NCBI GenBank assembly: GCA_003563465.1
Contig: PWVH01000059.1
Location: forward strand, 1 to 5,401
From: Coriobacteriaceae bacterium
GTDB lineage: Bacteria > Actinomycetota > Coriobacteriia > Anaerosomatales > SLCP01
Length of the DNA: 5,401 nucleotides
Direction: 5' to 3'
Under the pieces are notes generated by a model that had not been told where the DNA came from, did no database searches, and was given only the letters and a program-made list of their open reading frames with translations. This document shows positions 1-5,401 of the stretch, one piece after another (position 1 is the first letter of the stretch; every line of letters starts with the position of its first letter). Both the position numbers and the translations under genes were made by a program.

Positions 1-486
1 ACGGTCGGCAAGATAGTGGCGGAGCGCCTCGGCATGCCCTTCATGGATCTCGATGCCGAGATCGAGCGCCGGACCGGCCGTTCTGTCAGTGAGATCTTCG
101 ACGCCGAGGGTGAAGAGGGTTTTCGCGTGGCTGAAGCCGAAGCGTTGGCGGCCATAGCTAACGAACCCGCCTCGGTGGTGGCCTGCGGAGGCGGCATCGT
201 ACTGGTTGCCGAGAACCAGCGCCGGCTGAAAGCCACGGGGCACGTCGTCTATCTGCGAGTGAGTGCGGAAGAAGCCATCGCTCGGATAGGAGACACGGCT
301 GGGCGACCGTTGCTCGAGCGGGGTGACGCGACCACGATGGCAAGCAAGCTCCTCGCAGCTCGCGAGACGCTCTATAGTGTGGTTTCCGACACTGCTATCG
401 ATACTGAGGGCCTCACTCCGGTTGAGGTGGCTGAGAGGATCGTGACTCGAGTCTCGAGGCCGCCGAGTGAGGAGGATACGTCTTGA
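1..486 (+). CDS. aroK: Shikimate kinase, 5'-truncated by the window edge
   Basis: Shikimate kinase transfers the ATP gamma-phosphate to the 3-hydroxyl of shikimate, in the cytoplasm, on the way to chorismate. The frame is open from base 1, so the gene starts upstream. 161 codons are visible against about 170 for the family, and the missing part should hold the start and most of the P-loop; the first visible residues, TVGK, fit the end of GxxGxGKxTVGK. In visible numbering I see the Asp pair D16/D18 (FMDLD), the shikimate-binding arginine R42 in GEEGFR, the GGG turn at 63-65, the lid arginine R102 in GRPLL, and R121 before LY near the C-terminus. The TGA stop overlaps the aroB start by 3 bases, which suggests coupled translation. 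A GTG at 16 is internal to the fold and is not a plausible start. Nothing looks broken. The family call is firm; aroK versus aroL naming rests on the aroB neighbour. Confidence 0.95.
   Translation, partial: TVGKIVAERLGMPFMDLDAEIERRTGRSVSEIFDAEGEEGFRVAEAEALAAIANEPASVVACGGGIVLVAENQRRLKATGHVVYLRVSAEEAIARIGDTAGRPLLERGDATTMASKLLAARETLYSVVSDTAIDTEGLTPVEVAERIVTRVSRPPSEEDTS
469..475 (+). promoter_or_regulatory. Shine-Dalgarno site of aroB, supporting a TTG start
   Basis: GAGGAGG lies inside the last codons of aroK, 7 bases before the TTG at 483. This strong, well-spaced site fixes the rare TTG as the aroB start. No ATG or GTG in that frame lies close by with a comparable site. Confidence 0.8.
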
Positions 487-1604
487 GCGAACCGGCCCGC
501 CTCCATATCTCGACCGCGAGCGCCAGCTACGACGTGCTGGTGGGCGCGGACTTGCTCGCCGAGGCGGGCGCCAGGATTCGCGGCTTGACCGAGGCTCGCA
601 CCCTTGCCGTGGTGACAGACGAACACGTCCACTCGCTTTTCGGCATCTCTTTGGGCGAGTCTTTTCGGCGAGAAGGGTTCGATGTCGAAGAGGTCGTGCT
701 TACGCCAGGCGAGAGCAGCAAGAGCTGGGAAGTGGCAGGCCAGGTTTTGGAGCAGTTGGCATCGGCCAGGCTAGAGCGCACGGATGCGGTGGTTGCCCTC
801 GGCGGCGGCGTCATCGGTGACCTTGCGGGTTTCTGTGCGGCTGTCTACCTCAGGGGCATCGATTACGTTCAGCTTCCGACGACCCTGCTCGCTCAAGTGG
901 ACTCTTCGGTGGGCGGTAAGACGGGGGTCGATCTCGAGGCGGGAAAGAACCTCGCCGGTGCGTTCAAGCAACCCCTTCTCGTTCTGGCGGACACGTCGGT
1001 TCTGCGTACACTGTCCGAAGACGAATGGCGATCGGGTCTTGCCGAGGTCGCGAAGGCCGCCATGCTCGAGAGCCCGGAACGAGTCGCATGGATGGAGAGC
1101 GTGGCGAAAGCGCTGCTGCAAAGACAGGCCGATGTCGTGGATGAGGCGGTGACCGAAGCCGTACGCTACAAGGCCGCAGTTGTGGAAGCCGACGAGCATG
1201 AGTCCGGACTGCGCGAGAGTCTCAACTACGGTCACACCTTAGGACACGCGATAGAGAAGGTTGCCGGCTACGGTGCCGTGACGCACGGTGCGGCGATTGC
1301 AGAGGGCATGCGCTTTGCCGCGCGCCTGTCGGGGCGCATGCTCGGAGCGTCGGAAGAGGTCTTCGCTCGGCAGGATGCGCTTCTCGCCGCTCTCGGAATC
1401 GATCGGCCGGATTATCCCGCCGATGTAGACGCGCTCGTGCAAGCGATGCATTCGGACAAGAAGGCTCGCGACGGCAAGGTGCGCTTCACTTTGGTTCCGG
1501 AACCGGGAACGGTCGTAACCCTGGCGGTTCCGGATGAGTCGATAGTCCAGGAACTGGAAGGCTGGGTGGCGGAGTGCGAGAGGAGAGGAGGCCGTCGTGC
1601 CTAA
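483..1604 (+). CDS. aroB: 3-dehydroquinate synthase
   Basis: AroB converts DAHP to 3-dehydroquinate, the first carbocyclic intermediate of the shikimate pathway, using NAD+ and a divalent metal in the cytoplasm. The protein has 373 residues, a normal length. The N-terminal Rossmann-like half carries the NAD-binding GGGVIGDLAGF (107-117) and the segment LPTTLLAQVDSSVGGKTGVD (131-150), the family's most recognisable block. The C-terminal helical half supplies metal ligands E188 (in LAEVAK), H251 (in NYGHTLGH) and H268 (in THG). K146 and K155 sit where substrate-binding lysines are expected. The start is TTG at 483, overlapping the aroK stop and preceded by GAGGAGG. The 3' end overlaps aroQ by 8 bases. 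The gene stands between the kinase and the dehydratase of the same pathway, so it is probably expressed from an upstream operon promoter. All key residues are present and I see no oddity beyond the TTG start. Confidence 0.97.
   Translation: MSEPARLHISTASASYDVLVGADLLAEAGARIRGLTEARTLAVVTDEHVHSLFGISLGESFRREGFDVEEVVLTPGESSKSWEVAGQVLEQLASARLERTDAVVALGGGVIGDLAGFCAAVYLRGIDYVQLPTTLLAQVDSSVGGKTGVDLEAGKNLAGAFKQPLLVLADTSVLRTLSEDEWRSGLAEVAKAAMLESPERVAWMESVAKALLQRQADVVDEAVTEAVRYKAAVVEADEHESGLRESLNYGHTLGHAIEKVAGYGAVTHGAAIAEGMRFAARLSGRMLGASEEVFARQDALLAALGIDRPDYPADVDALVQAMHSDKKARDGKVRFTLVPEPGTVVTLAVPDESIVQELEGWVAECERRGGRRA
1586..1591 (+). promoter_or_regulatory. Shine-Dalgarno site of aroQ
   Basis: AGGAGG, within a longer purine run (GAGAGGAGAGGAGG, 1578-1591), sits 5 bases before the GTG at 1597 and inside the 3' end of aroB. 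It supports the GTG start and coupled translation of aroB and aroQ. Confidence 0.75.
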
Positions 1605-2040
1605 GGTTCTCATAGCTAACGGGCCCAACTTGAATCTTCTCGGGAGTCGCGAACCCGACGTGTATGGGTCCGTGACACTCGCCGATATCGAGACTGCCTT
1701 GACCGAGAGGGCCAAGGCGCGGGGGGTCGAGGTAGCCTTCGTGAACTCCAATCACGAAGGTGTCTTGATAGATGCCCTGCACGAAGCGGCAATGACTTGT
1801 GTCGCCGTCGTGTTCAACCCGGGCGCGTTCACCCACTACTCCTACGCCCTGCGTGATGCCGTGGCATCCATCAGCATCCCGGTCGTCGAGGTCCATTTGA
1901 GCAACATCACCGCGCGGGAGCGGTTTCGTGCAACAAGCGTGATCGCACCCGCGTGCGTCGGTCAGATATCGGGCTTCGGTGCAGACTCGTACTACCTGGG
2001 CTTAGAAGCGGCGCTTCTGGTGGCGGGCGAACCGGCGTGA
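1597..2040 (+). CDS. aroQ: Type II 3-dehydroquinate dehydratase
   Basis: AroQ removes water from 3-dehydroquinate to give 3-dehydroshikimate by the type II anti-elimination route; the family forms dodecamers in the cytoplasm. The 147 residues match the usual size. Catalytic and binding residues known from the Mycobacterium tuberculosis enzyme are all present, one position lower: R18 and Y23 (in SREPDVYG), N74 (NPGA), H80, H100 (EVHLSN) and R111 (RERFR). The N-terminus NGPNLNLLG (8-16) and the C-terminal ACVGQISGFG block are typical. Small departures are N50 in NSNHEG, where Gln is common, and F78 in NPGAFTHYS, where Tyr is common; neither is a catalytic residue. The start is GTG at 1597, with a strong ribosome binding site and an 8-base overlap with aroB. 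The stop TGA is shared with the GTG start of the following peptidase gene. It acts on the product of the gene before it. Confidence 0.97.
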   Translation: MPKVLIANGPNLNLLGSREPDVYGSVTLADIETALTERAKARGVEVAFVNSNHEGVLIDALHEAAMTCVAVVFNPGAFTHYSYALRDAVASISIPVVEVHLSNITARERFRATSVIAPACVGQISGFGADSYYLGLEAALLVAGEPA

Positions 2041-3128
2041 ACGCTGAAGCTCGCCTGTCCCGTCTCCGCAGGCGGCTTTCGGAAGAGCATGCGAGCGCCA
2101 TGCTCGTGACCGCGATCACCAATGTCCGCTACATCACGGGTTTCGAAGGTGTGTTCGACGAAGACTCGAACGTGGCCTGCCTTCTCACACAGCAGACCGC
2201 CGAGATCTACACGGATTCGCGATACGCAGAGGCGGCTTGCGAGGCGGCGCGATCGACACCCTGGTCTGTGCGGGTATCCTCGGAGTCGATCTACGTTCAG
2301 ATCTGCGATGATCTCGCCGGCGGAGAGCTAGACACGCTCGCCTTCGAATCGTCGATACCCCACGGGCGCTTCCTTTTCATCTCCGAGAGGCTGAACGGAC
2401 GACTCAAGAGTACAGATCAGTGGATAGAAGAGCTCCGAGAGGTCAAAGAGCCTGCTGAACTCGAGCGCATAACCCGAGCGGCCGCACTGACAGACCAGGC
2501 GTTCGATGCCATCTTAGGTACGTTGACTCCAGGGATGACTGAAGCAGAGGTTGCCCTCGAACTCGAAGTGTTCATGCGGCGCAAAGGCTCTGAGGGAGTT
2601 GCCTTTCCGAGCATAGTGGCCAGCGGGCCGAACTCCTCGCGGCCGCATGCCGGTGCCGGAGACCGTGTGATTAGGGAGGGTGACGTGGTACTGATGGATT
2701 TCGGTGCGCGAGTGGGAGGTTACTGCGCGGACATGACGCGCACCGTGGTGATCGGAGCCGCGTCCGAGGAGTATCGCAAGGTATACGATGCAGTGTTGGA
2801 AGCCAATCAGGCGGGCAAAGCAGCGGTGCGCGGAGATGTGACCGGCGTGGAGGTCGACGCGGCCGCAAGAGATTTCTTGAAGGATTCGGGGCTGGCCGAG
2901 CACTTCGGGCACGGTCTTGGACACGGTGTAGGCCTCGACGTGCACGAGCTTCCGACCTTGTCGCCGAGAGGCCGCCGGCGGGTGCCCTCTGGTTCGGTCG
3001 TGACCATCGAACCGGGCGTGTATATGGAAGGTCGTTTCGGTGTTAGAATTGAGGACTTGGTAGTCGTTGAAGATGAGGGTTGCCGGGTTATATCGGTGTC
3101 TCCGAAAGACCTGATCGAGATTCGATAG
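2037..3128 (+). CDS. Xaa-Pro aminopeptidase/dipeptidase, M24B family
   Basis: This is a cytoplasmic metallopeptidase of the creatinase fold that cleaves the bond between a first residue and a proline, recycling proline-containing peptides. The GTG at 2037 is chosen because it gives 363 residues, overlaps the aroQ stop as GTGA, and starts the protein just before the typical RLSRLRRRL...ITNVRYITGF segment. An in-frame ATG at 1953 would add 28 atypical residues inside aroQ. The N-terminal creatinase domain spans about 1-130 and the catalytic domain about 140-358. All five dinuclear metal ligands are visible: D221 (MDFGA), D232 (CADMTRT), H296 (GLGHGVG), E325 (IEPGVY) and E339 (RIEDL). Accessory histidines H204, H292 and H303 are also in place. 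The GTG has only a weak Shine-Dalgarno sequence, so it probably depends on coupling to aroQ. It corresponds by position to Bacillus yqhT; whether it prefers dipeptides (PepQ) or longer peptides (PepP) cannot be told, so no symbol is given. Confidence 0.93.
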   Translation: MNAEARLSRLRRRLSEEHASAMLVTAITNVRYITGFEGVFDEDSNVACLLTQQTAEIYTDSRYAEAACEAARSTPWSVRVSSESIYVQICDDLAGGELDTLAFESSIPHGRFLFISERLNGRLKSTDQWIEELREVKEPAELERITRAAALTDQAFDAILGTLTPGMTEAEVALELEVFMRRKGSEGVAFPSIVASGPNSSRPHAGAGDRVIREGDVVLMDFGARVGGYCADMTRTVVIGAASEEYRKVYDAVLEANQAGKAAVRGDVTGVEVDAAARDFLKDSGLAEHFGHGLGHGVGLDVHELPTLSPRGRRRVPSGSVVTIEPGVYMEGRFGVRIEDLVVVEDEGCRVISVSPKDLIEIR

Positions 3129-3140
3129 CTATCACATCAC

Positions 3141-3147
3141 GGAAAGG
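3141..3147 (+). promoter_or_regulatory. Ribosome binding site of efp
   Basis: GGAAAGG ends 6 bases before the ATG at 3154. It lies in the 25-base gap after the peptidase gene, which is too short to hold an obvious separate promoter. Confidence 0.55.
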
Positions 3148-3153
3148 CAGGGC

Positions 3154-3714
3154 ATGCCTGTATCGACTAGTAGCTTCAAGAACGGGATGTGCATCATCCA
3201 TGATGGGAAGATGTGGATTATCGTCGATTTCCAGCATGTAAAGCCCGGAAAAGGCGGCGCTTTCGTGCGGACCAAACTCAAAGAACTCAAGAGCGGTCGC
3301 GTGTTGGATGTCACCTTCCGCGCCGGTGAGAAGTTCGAAGATGTCCGTATCGAAACCAAGCGCATGCAGTACCTCTACAACGACGGCGCCAGCTACCACT
3401 TCATGGACACGGACTCCTACGAGCAGTTCGAACTGGCGGCCGAGTTCGTAGGCGATGCCGCTCAGTGGCTCACAGAGAACGATGAGGTACAAGTGATGTA
3501 TGCGGGCGGAGAGATGATGGGTGTAGAACCGCCTATGTTCGTCGAACTCGAGGTCGTCGAGACCGAGCCTGGGTTCAGAGGCGACACCGTCCAGGGTACA
3601 GGCAAGCCCGCCAAGCTCGTCACGGGAGCCGTGGTTCAAGTGCCCATGTTCGTCGATGTCGGGGACAAGATAAAGATCGATACCCGTGACGGCCGCTATA
3701 TCACGCGCGTGTGA
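3154..3714 (+). CDS. efp: Translation elongation factor P
   Basis: EF-P binds ribosomes stalled on consecutive prolines, between the P and E sites, and stimulates peptide bond formation. The 186 residues match the family. Domain I (KOW-like) spans about 1-65, with the loop KPGKGGAF at 30-37 placing K33 at the tip that reaches the peptidyl-transferase centre. Two OB domains follow (about 66-128 and 130-186). The C-terminal family signature is intact at 151-170 (K151, A153, G158, VP at 163-164, G170). FQHVKPGKG, MQYLY and FMDTDSYEQ resemble Bacillus and actinobacterial proteins more than the E. coli one. K33 is the residue that carries lysine modifications in E. coli and Bacillus; no modification gene is visible here, so its state is unknown. 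The ATG start follows the peptidase stop by 25 bases and suits co-transcription. In Bacillus the same position precedes accB and accC. Confidence 0.97.
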   Translation: MPVSTSSFKNGMCIIHDGKMWIIVDFQHVKPGKGGAFVRTKLKELKSGRVLDVTFRAGEKFEDVRIETKRMQYLYNDGASYHFMDTDSYEQFELAAEFVGDAAQWLTENDEVQVMYAGGEMMGVEPPMFVELEVVETEPGFRGDTVQGTGKPAKLVTGAVVQVPMFVDVGDKIKIDTRDGRYITRV

Positions 3715-3804
3715 CCCTCGGATATACTGTCCTGACTGATGTAAGAGGGCCTCATTCTTGCTGCGGCCTCACCGCCCCTTCTATCACATGGAGAGGATGA
3801 AGCT
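3715..3804 (+). promoter_or_regulatory. efp-pycB intergenic gap with weak -10-like element
   Basis: This 90-base stretch is the longest non-coding interval of the window. TATACT (3723-3728) resembles a sigma-70-type -10 hexamer, but I find no matching -35 about 17 bases upstream and no extended -10 TG. A 7-base direct repeat, GGCCTCA, occurs at 3748-3754 and 3765-3771. There is no stable stem followed by a T-run, so efp and the carboxylase gene may be co-transcribed. A promoter here is possible only. Confidence 0.25.
3790..3797 (+). promoter_or_regulatory. Shine-Dalgarno site of the carboxyltransferase gene
   Basis: GGAGAGGA ends 7 bases before the ATG at 3805. The two ATGs just upstream (3788 and 3798) are out of frame, so this site and the ATG at 3805 fix the start. 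Confidence 0.75.
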
Positions 3805-5401
3805 ATGCGACCGGTCCACATAACCGACACGACATTGCGCGACGCTCATCAGTCCCTGTGGGCTACCCGCATGGAAGTCGCTGACATGCTGCCTGTCCTC
3901 GGCAAGATGGACTCGGTGGGCTACTGGTCGCTCGAAGTTTGGGGCGGCGCGACGTTCGATGCGGCATTGCGCTTCCTTGATGAGAATCCATGGGAGCGCC
4001 TTCGCGTCATAAAGAAGTACTGCCCGCGCACGCCACTGCAGATGCTGCTCCGAGGCCAGAATCTCGTGGGCTATCGTCACTACTCTGACGAGATAGTCCG
4101 GCGATTCGTGCATGCCAGCAAGCGCAACGGTATCGATGTCTTTCGCATCTTCGATGCGCTCAACGACATTCGCAACGTCGAGATCGCTGCAGAAGCAGTC
4201 AAGGAGTGTGGGGGCCATTTCGAAGGCGCGATCAGCTATACGGTGAGCCCCGTGCACACGCTCGACTCTTACTTGGAGTACGCCGCCAAGCTCAAGGAGA
4301 TGGGTGCCGACTCGATATGCATCAAGGACATGGCCGGTATGCTTACGCCCTTCCGTACCGAAAAGATGGTGCGTGCGCTCAAAGACGACATCGGCCTTCC
4401 GGTCCATGTCCACTGTCACTATATCGGCGGCATGGCGCCGATGAACTATCTCAAAGCCGCCGAGGCTGGCGCGGACATCATCGACACGGCCGTGGTCGCA
4501 CTGGCCTTCGGCAACAGCCAGCCGGCTGTCGAGATGATAGTGGCGGCACTAAAAGAGAGCCCTTACGACAGCGGGCTAGACCTGGACTTGCTCTTCGAGA
4601 TAGCCGAGTACTGGGAGGGCATACGCGAACGCAAGAAGTTGAAGCGAGGCGTCACGTCGTTGATGCACATGGAAGTCTTCAGTCACCAGGTGCCCGGTGG
4701 GATGCTCTCCAACCTCATCAGTCAGCTCGAGCTTCAGAAGGCGAGCGAGCGTCTGACCGACGTGCTCAAGGAGATTCCCAAGGTGCGTGCCGAGGTGGGC
4801 TTTCCGCCTCTGGTGACGCCGCTATCGCAAATAGTGGGAACCCAGGCGGTGACCAACGTGCTCACCGGCAAGCGCTGGGCCGTGGTGCCACAGGAGATGA
4901 AGGACTACGTCAAGGGTCTATACGGCAAAGCTCCCGGAGCTATGGATGCGGAGATCGTCAAGAAGGTCCTCGGCAAGGACAAGCCGCTTAGCCCCGATAT
5001 TCGACCCGGTTCACTCGTTACGACCAGTTACGACGAGCTGGCTGCCGAGATCGGTGACCTTGCCCATAGCGAGGAGGACGTACTCATGTACGCACTCTTC
5101 CCGAACGAAGCGCGCAACTATCTCACACTGCATCAGGAAGGTGCAGAGGGAAGCGTATTCATGATGGGCGATGAGTTCGAGACCGTCAGGGAGGAAGAGT
5201 CTGTGGATGTGAATCAGATACGGGAACTCATCAAAATCGTCGAGATGAGTGACGTGAAAGAGGTCATGGTGGAAGAGGGCGGAGTCAAGGTTCTGGTACG
5301 CAGAAGTGTCGCCGGAACCGCTGACGTAGCTCTGGACGCAGCTCCGGTTGCCGCTTCCAATCCGGCCGAAGCGGTTTCGCCGGCAGAGAAACCTCCGCAA
5401 G
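3805..5401 (+). CDS. pycB: PycB/OadA-type carboxyltransferase fused to an AccB-like N-terminus, 3'-truncated
   Basis: The first 450 or so residues form the TIM-barrel carboxyltransferase of pyruvate carboxylase subunit B / oxaloacetate decarboxylase alpha, which moves a carboxyl group between biotin and pyruvate. Visible motifs are DTTLRDAHQSL (8-18, metal ligand D13), LLRGQN (81-86), FRIFDALND (113-121), KDMAG with the normally carbamylated lysine K174, the metal-binding HVHCH with H203 and H205, VPGGMLSNL and the SQIVGTQAVTNVLTG block. A second homology follows at 468-500 (VNQIRELIKIVE...VMVEEGGVKVLVRR), matching the start of AccB, then an Ala/Pro-rich linker to the window edge. All 532 codons are open, and no biotinyl domain is reached. 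Usual PycB/OadA proteins also end in a biotinyl domain, but the AccB-like helix is not their ordinary linker. No membrane partner (OadB) is visible. The slot after efp, where accB-accC often sit, favours a carboxylase over a sodium-pumping decarboxylase; the direction and the symbol remain inferences. Confidence 0.88.
   Translation, partial: MRPVHITDTTLRDAHQSLWATRMEVADMLPVLGKMDSVGYWSLEVWGGATFDAALRFLDENPWERLRVIKKYCPRTPLQMLLRGQNLVGYRHYSDEIVRRFVHASKRNGIDVFRIFDALNDIRNVEIAAEAVKECGGHFEGAISYTVSPVHTLDSYLEYAAKLKEMGADSICIKDMAGMLTPFRTEKMVRALKDDIGLPVHVHCHYIGGMAPMNYLKAAEAGADIIDTAVVALAFGNSQPAVEMIVAALKESPYDSGLDLDLLFEIAEYWEGIRERKKLKRGVTSLMHMEVFSHQVPGGMLSNLISQLELQKASERLTDVLKEIPKVRAEVGFPPLVTPLSQIVGTQAVTNVLTGKRWAVVPQEMKDYVKGLYGKAPGAMDAEIVKKVLGKDKPLSPDIRPGSLVTTSYDELAAEIGDLAHSEEDVLMYALFPNEARNYLTLHQEGAEGSVFMMGDEFETVREEESVDVNQIRELIKIVEMSDVKEVMVEEGGVKVLVRRSVAGTADVALDAAPVAASNPAEAVSPAEKPPQ
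5188..5205 (+). promoter_or_regulatory. Candidate internal ribosome binding site and GTG start for a free AccB-like protein
   Basis: Within the fusion frame, AGGGAGGAAGAG (5188-5199) contains GGGAGG (5189-5194), 8 bases before the in-frame GTG at 5203. Initiation there gives a protein beginning M-D-V-N-Q-I-R-E-L-I, where a stand-alone AccB begins (E. coli AccB starts MDIRKIKKLIELVE). The site is as strong and as well spaced as those of aroB and the carboxyltransferase gene itself. It also encodes Arg-Glu-Glu-Glu, so a purine run could arise by chance. It may be a working second start or a relic of a once separate gene. Confidence 0.45.
5203..5401 (+). CDS. accB: Possible internally initiated biotin carboxyl carrier protein (AccB-like), partial
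   Basis: This is an alternative product in the same frame as the 3' part of the carboxyltransferase fusion. It starts at the GTG at 5203 and has 66 codons before the window ends. AccB carries biotin between biotin carboxylase and carboxyltransferase. The visible portion has the AccB N-terminal amphipathic helix, the acidic GG turn and a short basic strand, then a linker rich in Ala and Pro. The biotin-accepting lysine (usually in an AMKM motif) should lie downstream and is not seen. Position after efp fits an accB gene in Gram-positives. The homology to AccB is well supported. Whether the internal start is used, so that this exists as a separate protein, is not shown by the sequence. Confidence 0.35.
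   Translation, partial: MDVNQIRELIKIVEMSDVKEVMVEEGGVKVLVRRSVAGTADVALDAAPVAASNPAEAVSPAEKPPQ

Noticed and set aside
1578..1591. GAGAGGAGAGGAGG as a repeat element
   Set aside because: It is a purine run encoding Glu-Arg-Arg-Gly-Gly at the end of AroB and serves as the aroQ ribosome binding site; there is no second copy in the window.
1953..2036. Upstream ATG (1953) as the start of the Xaa-Pro peptidase
   Set aside because: It would add 28 residues lying inside aroQ that do not resemble the family. The GTG at 2037 gives normal length and a GTGA overlap with the aroQ stop.
3088..3639. Long minus-strand open frame (183 codons) opposite efp
   Set aside because: It lies wholly over a confidently identified efp and the end of the peptidase gene, has no recognisable motif or ribosome binding site, and is expected as a shadow in GC-rich coding DNA.
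3745..3772. Possible terminator hairpin between efp and the carboxylase gene
   Set aside because: Only GAGG/CCTC can pair before mismatches, the loop is long, and no T-run follows. The pattern is better described as a short direct repeat.
3784..4419. Minus-strand open frame of 211 codons opposite the start of the carboxyltransferase gene
   Set aside because: The plus strand here encodes clear carboxyltransferase motifs. The antisense translation is low in complexity of fold signals and shows no family resemblance.
4206..4991. Plus-strand open frame of 261 codons in another frame within the carboxyltransferase gene
   Set aside because: Its translation is Arg/Gly/Gln-rich with no family features, typical of a shifted reading of a GC-rich gene.
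1..5401. tRNA/rRNA genes, CRISPR arrays, insertion sequences, attachment sites
   Set aside because: Nearly all bases lie in identified genes. I saw no spaced repeats, inverted terminal repeats, transposase motifs or tRNA-like cloverleaf sequence.

Overview
The window is a dense, GC-rich bacterial stretch with every gene on the plus strand. It reads as the late part of a shikimate-pathway operon running into a translation and carboxylase module. Order: 3' part of shikimate kinase (aroK), 3-dehydroquinate synthase (aroB), type II 3-dehydroquinate dehydratase (aroQ), an M24B Xaa-Pro aminopeptidase/dipeptidase, elongation factor P (efp), and the 5' part of a biotin-dependent carboxyltransferase (PycB/OadA type) that runs off the right edge. 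The order aroQ - Xaa-Pro peptidase - efp - accB - accC is the well-known arrangement of Bacillus and related Gram-positives. The EF-P sequence is of the Bacillus/actinobacterial type (FQHVKPGKG, MQYLY, FMDTDSYEQ). With high GC and TTG/GTG starts, a Gram-positive-type host is likely. A deep actinobacterial lineage such as Coriobacteriia is my best guess, held with low confidence and from general resemblance only.

Region 1-2040 holds three shikimate enzymes that share junctions of 4 and 8 bases. AroB makes 3-dehydroquinate, AroQ dehydrates it, and AroK phosphorylates shikimate two steps later. AroE is not in the window. The peptidase (2037-3128) starts inside the aroQ stop codon, so four genes appear translationally coupled. 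efp follows after 25 bases. Its link to the Xaa-Pro peptidase is thematic as well as positional, since both deal with proline-containing peptides (EF-P at synthesis, the peptidase at turnover).

Region 3715-3804 is the only real gap (90 bases). It contains a weak -10-like hexamer and a good ribosome binding site, but no convincing terminator. From 3805 to the right edge is one uninterrupted frame of 532 codons. Residues about 1-452 form a pyruvate/oxaloacetate-type carboxyltransferase. Residues about 468-500 match the N-terminal helix-strand segment of AccB, the acetyl-CoA carboxylase biotin carrier, followed by an Ala/Pro-rich linker.

The most interesting point is that last gene. Where a separate accB is expected after efp, a carboxyltransferase is joined in frame to an AccB-like N-terminus. 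At the junction lies a strong in-frame Shine-Dalgarno sequence and GTG codon (5188-5205), exactly where a free AccB would begin. The locus may encode both a carboxyltransferase-carrier fusion and, by internal initiation, a free biotin carrier. That is an inference; the biotinyl domain and any accC lie beyond the window.
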